Assembly: GCA_033032865.1 (NCBI GenBank)
Contig: JAWHQI010000263.1
Span: 1,364,001 to 1,428,000 of the forward strand
Reading direction: 5' to 3'
Length of the DNA: 64,000 nucleotides
Source: Dactylorhiza incarnata
Lineage: Eukaryota; Streptophyta; Magnoliopsida; Asparagales; Orchidaceae
The position numbers and the translations under genes were made by a program. Below are positions 56,321 to 64,000 of the stretch, one piece after another; within the stretch, counting starts at the first letter, position 1, and every line of letters begins with the position of its first letter. Under the pieces are notes generated by a model, which did not search any database, was not told the origin of the DNA, and saw nothing but the letters and a program-made list of their open reading frames with translations.

Positions 56321-56706
56321 ACACACACCTAATTTTTTTTCGTTGGTGGCAGGGCTCTGTTTTAATATGAGATTTTATTTTAAGTAACTTAGAATACCTA
56401 ATATTATTTGCTCTTCTCTTAATTACCTAAGATTGTATGACCTATTTTATTCATGATATGGTTGGTCGATCGGTCCAACTAGCCGTCTTCAAACTATAAA
56501 ATATGTGCATAAATAAAATACGACACAATGTGTGGGAAATAAAATAACTGAAAATACAACAATAAAAGAAGAGCAGCCCAATGCACAAACCATCTCCGGG
56601 CTGCGAGGGTCCGATTCAAGCATCGTCTTGTTGTTGCCCATTCCCCTAGTGCTTTTTTCAAACAAAGTCTTGGTCTCTTCGCTTCGCGCCTCTTACTGCT
56701 CCTTGC
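56321..56706. other. Unassigned stretch
   Basis: No gene seen; the short plus frame at 56532-56738 has no recognisable domain. Confidence 0.45.
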
Positions 56707-57608
56707 CCAGGAATTTTTTCTTGTGTGGGCGGACTTAAAAATTGCAAAAAAAAAAAGAATAAGTCAAAAAATATGAAAAAAAAAAAACATTAATATGACA
56801 AAAATTATACAAAAATTGCACATACAATAGTAGAAAGATATAAATAATCTTGCTTACAAGACTCCTCTTCGAGCTTTCATGTTTTGAAAGCATTTCATAA
56901 TGTCTTCATTGTTGATGGTGGAAAATATCTTTTTCAATATATGTCACTACGCAATCATTTATCCATTCATCCCCCATCTGATTACGTAATGATAACTTGA
57001 TAATCTTCATTGCAGAAAATGCTCTTTCTACAGTTGCAGTTGCGACAGGTAATAGCAGTGCTAGTTTCATAGGCAAATATACCAATGGATAAAGAACATC
57101 CTTCTTCAATTCAACTTATGTTTGAGATAATCCTCCAAGCCCAACCACCTATGAGAAGTCATCATTTAAGTGATCGTCTAAAATATAACATTCAAGTTGA
57201 TTATCAAGCTCCATTAATGCAATTGGAGAGAAGTCCATGAGATAATATTCAGCAAATCGAATCAATTTGTGCTTATCAGATGCAAGATATCCATTACTTA
57301 GATCTAAATTTGTCATACATAAAAGCAATTCTGTGTTCACCTCATCAAATCGACTATTCAGCTCAACAAGTACTTGTAGATCTATCACTACATAAAATAT
57401 ATCGACACAATAAAAATGAAGGTTTATAGTTTCTTCAGTTTTACGTCTTGATCTCCCACGAGCAATAAATTTGTCTTTCATATTCGGAACGACAATTTCA
57501 TATTTGTTACAAAAGAGAGCTATCTCGTTAAATAGAGAATCTCATCCATTATTCCGCATTTCTTGTAATCGTAACTTGAAAATTTTGACAAGAGTGAAAG
57601 GTATGGGT
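56707..57608 (-). pseudogene. Decayed hAT transposase, C-terminal half
   Basis: Minus frames 57481-57149 (LNSRFDEVNTELLLCMTNLDLSNGY, LIRFAEYYLMDFSPIALMELDNQL) and 57109-56906 (YPLVYLPMKLALLLPVATATVERAFSAMK, MGDEWINDCVVTYIEKDIF) match the plant TTF/ZMYM1-like hAT proteins. The second is the hAT dimerisation region (ATVERAFSAM). A stop and gap separate them. Upstream parts are cut by element H at 57608. The 3' non-coding part (56707-56900) matches the hAT element at 51478-52662. Confidence 0.85.
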
Positions 57609-59443
57609 TGTCTATACACTATACCTAGAGGGGGGGGGGGGGGTGATTAGGTGTTTTCAATTTCTTTGCTACTTTAAAGGTTTATCAATTTGAGCACATA
57701 AGCATCACAGAAAACACACAATGATTTATAGTGGTTCCAACTAGACAATGTGCCTAGAGGTAGTCCATTGTCCCTCCCGCCTATCTAGCAGTGTGCTAGA
57801 CTAGGCAACTTCTCCAAGTTCGATCTTTTCACTATAATCAGATCTTACAATTCAGGTTCACACAGAACCCAACAAAGCTCCGACTTTACAAGTCTTACAA
57901 ACTCAGATCTTTAACAAGATCCTACCAAACTCAGGTTCACCAAGAACCCTACCAACTCAGATCTATCACTAGATCCTATAAGCTCAGGCTCACAAAGAAC
58001 CCTGCCAAATAAGAAAGAAGTTGTTCTGTTGTAGAAGAGAAGACTTCAAGATATATGATTTGAGTATCAGGCTTCTTCTTCTTCTAGCAAATGTAAGTCC
58101 AGTGATCTTGTGGATTACTGAATCTTTCTTTTGAAACTTCTTTGATCTTCACAGCACAGCCAATGAAGTCTTCTTCTCATTTTCTTTTCTTTTCTTTTCT
58201 GTAAGTATCTATCAGAATGAACTTGAGAAAGAATACTAAGTAACCGTGTCTTCTGTAGAAGAAAAATCTTTCTTTTATATTCCTCTACACTTATGCATAA
58301 AGGTCCTTATTTATTATTGTATAATCAATTCCTCCGTTTGAAAATTCTTGCAAAATTGGCATATTTAATTTATCATAAATGCCTTGTTGTTTTTGGAACT
58401 TGCAGAATATAGACATAATATTATTCTTCATTGAATACCGTGCAATGGTTATATTCTGCAGAGAATATGTCATTTAATACTCCTTTATTGAAGCGCAAGA
58501 TATGTGGCGTGCATATTCCCTATATAACAATTTCCAAGAGAACCGGCGCATTAAATGCTGCTATGCAATCTGTCAAGAAGATATTAATCCTTCAAGACGA
58601 TATCATCTTGATCAGTGTATACGACATATATACTTCACGACGATATCATCGATATACTTCCTCCTTCACGGCTCTACTTAAATATCAGAACGATACTTCT
58701 TCTTCTAGACGACATCGTCGAGATGTTACTTTCATTTGGACTTAGACTTTTTCTTCAGGCTGACTGTCTTTCTTTAAAGACGATATTGTCTTGATCTTCT
58801 AGACGACATGAGGTCTTCAAGCCGATTTTTGTCCAAGTGAACCTTTCTTTATGAATCAAGTAGATATTTCTTTTATCCTTCAAGGTTGAACTTCTTATTC
58901 TAGACGATATCATAGAGACATCTTAGCTTTATCTGCGATAAGCTTTCTTCAAGACGATGTTGTCGATATCTGAGATTTAGCTTTATCTACGACAAGCTTT
59001 CTTCACGACAATGTCGTCGACATCTGAGCTTTAGCTTTATCTACGACAAGCTTTCTTCACGACGATGTCGTCGACATCTGGACTTAACTTTATCTGCAAC
59101 AAGCTTTCTTCATCCTTCAAGATGATGTGCTTTTATCAAGACGATATCGTCAAAACTGTTTCGACGATATGATACTTTTCTCCACGATTCTGCTGCTGAG
59201 TCTTGAGACGATATTTTACTCAGTTAATTTTCATTACTTTTATCGTTTATATACTAGTGATGCAGCTTTGATGCTTTCTCAACGATATGTTCAGTCCTAG
59301 ATGATTTTAGACTTAGAGAATTTCATGATATATGATTTATCTTCTGCAGTCATGAATAAGTTATATCATCAAATACATAATGCGTTTATTATTGATCTGA
59401 GCACTTCTTCAAATCAAGAACATTGCTGGCACAGTTCCCAACA
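57609..59443 (-). repeat. Element H 3' LTR (1835 bp)
   Basis: On the minus strand TGTTGGGAACTG...GTATAGACA. The part 58590-59290 holds about a dozen variants of GACGATATCGTC, one perfect at 59140-59151, others as GACGATGTCGTC. A run of 14 G is at 57630-57643. The ORF at 58431-58745 lies in the repeats and is not a gene. Confidence 0.75.
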
Positions 59444-59986
59444 ATCTCCCCTATTTGAAGAAGTCATAACTCACTTCAATAATAAATGTCAAGGTATAAA
59501 TAAAATCATTATTTGAAGACATTCAGAGAATATTATATATTTCATCTAGCGTGATATAAATAGAGAATGTTTTTAGAGCAAAATATAAACAGTCATTTGC
59601 CAAGTCATTTTTGGAATAAACATTTTGTAGTCTTCAGGTCCTGCTGTTGCTTTCTTTTCCTTTTCTCCTCCGCCTCTCATAAAAACTGATTGGTTTTGGA
59701 ATCTTCTTTGGGGAAGGAGGAAGACCATGAGGAAATGTCAGTTTATGGTTTCTCCTTTTCTCCATTTGAATTGAATTGAGTGAAGATTCCAATCAGCAGA
59801 ATAATATATTCTCTCTGGCCCATCCTGAGGGTATCCACTTTCCATCCAGGCTTTTGAGATCAGATTCCTAGAGATAGGACTCCACCTGCATGACTGTGGA
59901 TCCAGCTCCACTTCCGTCAACCTCTTCTGTATGTATCTTTTGCTCTGAACCTTTTTTCTCTTCCTGGAGATAACAAAATCTCCAAC

Positions 59987-62084
59987 TTATATGCCATAGA
60001 TTTCTGAGGCAGTACTTTCAGATGGTTCTTCTAACTCATAGGCCGATGAAGGCATCTGAAGGACTTGCTTAACTTGATTAACTGTCCACATGGATTGATG
60101 TGAGCCATCATTTATTATTGCCTTCTCCCCCTTTAGGACTTCTTCAGCAATATGATCATCAAGAGTTACTTGAACCAGATTTATCCTTTCATGTAGATGT
60201 TGTTCAGCCTCATCCACGTTATTCCTTATTTCTAGCAGATGTTTATCTAAGTTCGGTGTATTCTCATGTAATCTCTGTTGAATTTGATCTCTATCTTCAG
60301 TCATAAATCCTGCTATTTGCCTAAGAGCTTGGTCAGAATTCCTTGTCATGGTTCCTAGATTTTGAGTAATCTGATGGGACTGGTGTCCAATTTTGTTGAT
60401 TTCATGTCCAACATGTTCCATGGCTGGTGCAGCTAAATGAAGGAAGTGGGTATGTTGAGTGTTGAGGTGATGTATATCATCCTTCACTGTTTTTAGCTCA
60501 GTTTTTATCTCTTGCCCGAGTCCATCAACTGTCTGTAGAATGAACTGTTCCATCTTTTCCCTTTGAGCTTTGAGCAGTGTTGACATCATGTGAAACAGTG
60601 ATCCTGATTGTGTAGTGGATGTTTCAGCAGCATATTCTTCTGAAGCAACTGGTTCTTCTGGGGCATCTTTGGGGGTACTATCAGATGAGTAGTTGCTTAT
60701 TTGAACAGTAGACTTCCTGGGAGACACCTCCTTCATGGGCTCACTTTCTACTATCAGTACTATCTTACCACCAAGAGCCAGTTCTAGCCCTGTGGATAGA
60801 TTTGAATTCTCAACTACTTCTGATTCTTTTTTCCTTGCTGTTGTTTCTTGCCTCTGGGATGTCCTCCATCTGGGCAGAATGTTCCTTATCTGTTGGATTA
60901 GAGCACTCCACATGGGCCTCCCCTTCAACCATCTCAGTATTTTGGGCTGAGATTCCCTCTAGGAACTCCCCCTCAACTAGATCACTCCCCATAATGGTGC
61001 TTCTCCTTCCTTCAAAAACCTCTGTGTGAGCAGGTTCACTCATGATCTCTGGGATCATCTGATTTTGAGCTACCTCCCCCTCTGTCAAAGCAGGGTTTGG
61101 TAGAGATGGGACATCTTCTTCCTCAACATTCTTGGATAGGTTTGGGTCTGGAATTGATGATTCTCCTTCTCTTTCAGAACTGCTAGAGGATCCTACCTCC
61201 TCTGAGTCATTAACAACCACAGATTTCTTTTTCTTTCCTTTTGGAGCAGTTTGGGCATTCTTGGGAGTTTTTGGGAATGACTCTCTCCCATCTGTCCAGC
61301 ATTTTTGAATCTAACCTCTTTGAGTAGTGCAGAGGTGCTCCCATACTTTTCTTCACAATATTTCCAAGGATGTTCAGTAGGAGGATGGATTGAATTCTTC
61401 CATATGATGGAGTCTTCAGGGAGTTCTTGATTCTCTGTAACAAAAAATTTCTCCAGTTTGTCTTTTTCGAAACAATGATCCTGCACACTGTTTCAAACAT
61501 TTCTTTTGAGATCCTATCATGGGAACCAGGCTTGCACAACATTACTTTCCCTACAATGTCTGCAATGAGCTTTCCTTTCTGATTGAATTCAACCTTCTTA
61601 ATAGACCCGTAAGTCTTGCCACTATGCCTACACCAGGCATATACAACTGATAGATCCTCAACTATCAGGTCTTCCTCTTCGACTCCTTTTCTAACCTTGG
61701 AATTCTCAGAGCTTTTCCTAAGCTCTTGGCAGTTACTTTCATCTTCTCCTTGGCAATAGTCGACTTTAAAATTTCCCCTGAGCTATTTACTCTAGCTCCA
61801 CCAAAGAACTCTTGGACTTCTTTGTTCATAAGGGCACTAGGTTCACAAAGCAGATACTCCAGCCTCGCTGATTCTACCAGGGTGATTACATACCTTATTT
61901 CTTCTGAGCAAGAACTGAAACCTCCCCTTATCAGCTCACATTCGGAAATGATTGAGGATTCTTTCTTCTTTGGCTCCATTAGAGCAGAACACCGAGAACG
62001 AGTGATTATCGGAGACGGAATGCAGGTTTGTCGCGGAAATGACTTAGGGCAAATGAAAGCATAATTTTTGACCAAAGCATCCAC
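59987..62084 (-). pseudogene. Extra ORF of element H after pol (plant-transposon-protein-like)
   Basis: Broken frames 62084-61665, 61542-61193, 61220-60810 and 60928-59987 form one protein. The first contains EVQEFFGGARVNSSGEILKSTIA and KVTAKSLGKALRIP, like the N-terminal part of the 'putative plant transposon protein' family (Transposase_32-like). The middle is charged and rich in Glu/Ser. The last frame (313 codons) has a long coiled coil (residues about 110-250, TELKTVKDDIHHLN onwards). No signal peptide or membrane segment is seen, so an envelope-like role is not supported. It resembles extra ORFs placed between pol and the 3' LTR in other plant elements. Function unknown. Confidence 0.5.
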
Positions 62085-62271
62085 TCTATTTATATTAGAA
62101 GTAGATGAAGAGACGCGTACCTTTTTTGTCTTGATTAATAGATTGAAAGTCCATCAGACGACTCTGATTAAAGATCCAATATAACATTAAGTGTCTGCAT
62201 TTTATTTCAATGATGCGTATCTTTGTCTTCGATAGTGTCATCGAGACTACTTCAGCATTGTCTTCGAGATC

Positions 62272-63897
62272 CTACCAATAACGTCGTGACACAGATTTTG
62301 TCGTCGAAAACTGCTCATTCTGTATCGCTGAGAATTCATCTGTCGTCAGAATACTCATCTGATACTTGTCTAACTTGAGCATTCCTTTGAGGGATTCTTG
62401 GGGCAATGACCATGATGATTGAACATGATACTCATCTTCTATCATTGATCTTTTGAAATCCAAAGTATCATTACTTGATCTATTTTCTTGATTAAGTTTT
62501 CTCGAGTGCTTATTTACTCCAGCCTTGTGCCTGGAGCAATCATTGCCCAAATACCAAATGGTTGGCATTTGGACATACCTGCAAAAAGGATTACTTATCC
62601 TTAATTAGGTACCCAATTGGAATTGGGTCCTAGGTTCATGTTAGGGAAATAACCTGAAGTACTATACTTATGAGTGGTCTTCCCTCTTCTTGCATTAGGC
62701 ACTGTTGGATTGAACCAGCAGTCCAGAGCAAAATGACCAATCTTTCTACAGCACTACCCGTTGTATCTTCTCTTATGTCTTTCCACCTGGAAATGTTGGT
62801 GGGTAGGAGTGAAGATAGCTGACCTAACAGGCCTTGGGTGAACCTCACAATGGTGGGTATGTAGTTGAGCTGGTCTCACCACTTTTTGGTTCACCACCTT
62901 GGGAACAGGCTTGGCTTCCTTTCCCTTACTTTTAAGTATTGATGTTGTAGATCCATGGACACGAGAACCTGGAATTTTTACATGTGTCTTTTCAAGGGGT
63001 GTTTGAGAAACACTTGGCCCAGAGCTTGCTTTTCTATGTGTGTTGGTGAATATACTGCTTTTTGTAGAGCAAGCCTTGGTCAGATACTCATGTGAAGATT
63101 CCTGGTCTGAGAAATTTGATGCCAGTATTCTCTTTATAAGAAGGTTGGGCTTCAGATGTCTTGCCCTCGACTGTTTCCTTGTCAAATCCTACACCACTCC
63201 TGAATATGAATGGTGCAGAGAATTGGTCAATGATGGGTAGGACAGTATTGGGCATTGAGTGGCTGGCAACAATTTTTTTTAGCCAATAGCATTTCCTCAA
63301 GGTCCTTAATGACCTTGATCTTCTTTCCCAACTCAGCATTTTGGAGCTTTATGACATCCTTGAGTTTGTCCATTTCTTTGCTCATAACAATCAGCTTTTC
63401 AGCTGTCTCTTGGAACTCAGATTGGGCATATTTTAGAGATGCCAACTCCTTAGATTGATCTCTAAGAAGCTTCTTGCTTCTTTTCAAAGCAATCCACAAG
63501 GCTTCATTATGCTAAACTAGGTCAAATTCAACCTCATGTGGAGATCTTGAGGACATGTTACTGTAAGCAGATCCATACTCACCCTCATCACAGAAACTGT
63601 CATTGATTCAGAATCAGAGACAGATAAGGGAGCTCTAATAAGTACCTTCCCAGGAGAGGTGTAGTCATCCTGGATTTCTTCAGTTATGACCATAAAGCCA
63701 ATGAGATCTTCCTCCTTGGTTTCTGATAGATCTGAATCAGAATCACTAAGTGTTTTGATCTTCTTAGCAATGATTCCCTTCTCAGATTCCTTTTTGTCTC
63801 TTGGACTTCTTTTATCATCACTCTTATTGGATTCTTTCTTCTTAGAGGGGCAGTCAACAATCATGTGACTTGTCTCCTTGCAATGACAACACACCAA
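62272..63897 (-). pseudogene. Element H gag end and protease start
   Basis: Frame 63897-63517 has a CCHC knuckle CCHCKETSHMIVDC (C-x2-C-x4-H-x4-C) and an acidic/Lys-rich stretch. Frame 63499-63227 is a coiled coil (KELASLKYAQSEFQETAEKL). Frame 63185-62754 is basic. A second knuckle (CCRKIGHFALDC) follows after a stop. Frame 62568-62272 has IWYLGNDCSRHKAG, where copia protease normally has WYLDSGCSRHMTG, so the active-site D-S-G is lost. This order fits SIRE-type gag. The rest of pol is absent. Confidence 0.7.
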
Positions 63898-64000
63898 GTT
63901 AGTTAAATCAGATTCACTGAGTTTAGAGTTATACCTTTCCTTCTTTGAAGATTTATGCTGGTCCTATTGACTAGATCTTCTGGAGTTTGAGGAGGATGTC
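63898..64000 (-). other. Gag of element H continuing beyond the window
   Basis: Ser/Lys-rich coding-like sequence upstream of the first knuckle; truncated by the window edge. Confidence 0.4.

Larger units (their letters stand above)
57609..64000 (-). mobile_element. Element H: SIRE-like copia element, runs off the window
   Basis: Minus orientation, with 3' LTR 57609-59443, polypurine tract (minus CAAATAGGGGAGAT, 59457-59444), an extra ORF region (62084-59987) and gag-protease remnants (63897-62272). RT, RNase H and integrase are missing between 62,272 and 62,084. SIRE elements carry an extra ORF after pol, which fits. The 5' LTR is beyond the right edge. Confidence 0.75.

Noticed and set aside
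58431..58745. 104-codon plus frame
   Set aside because: It lies in repeats of the element H LTR, antisense to the element.
59987..60928. Envelope-like gene of element H
   Set aside because: No signal peptide or membrane segment; the protein is a soluble-looking coiled coil.

Overview
The window is nuclear DNA of a flowering plant, made almost entirely of nested transposable elements, with one host gene. The grounds are a 13-exon plasma-membrane syntaxin of the plant SYP13 class, Ty3/gypsy elements of the plant Tat and Athila types, an Ale-like and a SIRE-like copia element, a TRIM, an Au-type SINE, MITEs and hAT elements. No rRNA, tRNA, CRISPR array or bacterial-style operon was seen. Names A to H are labels used only here. 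All family calls come from motifs read by eye; no database was searched.

Positions 1-47159 are one stack of insertions. The host is a copia element (G). Its visible parts are 2905-2938, 29484-30597 and 46088-47159, the last including a 142-bp 3' LTR at 47018-47159. Three Ty3/gypsy elements sit inside it: A (right end, 1-2904), B (2939-29483, pol on the minus strand, target duplication CCGGT) and F (30598-46087, pol on the plus strand, target duplication CATAC). Removing B and F restores the copia reading frame across both joints. B in turn holds C (7629-13708, TTGAC), D (17041-24284, TGACT) and a 445-bp TRIM (25639-26083, GACTT). F holds a solo LTR (34530-35898). C and D have an Athila-type primer site and little coding capacity, so they look non-autonomous.

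The most interesting feature is shared by B and F. Between integrase and the 3' LTR, on the strand opposite to gag-pol, each carries two intron-containing genes in the same order. One encodes a coiled-coil protein. The other encodes a protein like the 'putative gypsy type transposon' (Transposase_28-like) domain, followed by a conserved C-terminal region. Each of the four genes has a TATA box about 80-115 bp upstream of its ATG. Extra antisense ORFs are known in Tat-lineage elements; the shared exon layout and the separate promoters deserve a second look. F also carries a 22-copy, 88-bp tandem array, and A a related 78-bp array. Almost every LTR family here carries its own cluster of short interrupted palindromes.

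Positions 47160-57608 are the host-gene region: a second copia relic, the syntaxin gene (48043-54136, plus strand, 306 codons, all splice sites canonical), and small elements in and around its introns (a non-autonomous hAT, an Au-type SINE, a pair of inverted MITEs, two fold-back elements) plus a decayed hAT transposase. From 57609 to the right edge lies a minus-strand SIRE-like copia element (H). It has an 1835-bp 3' LTR, a broken extra ORF after pol, and gag/protease remnants, with most of pol missing.
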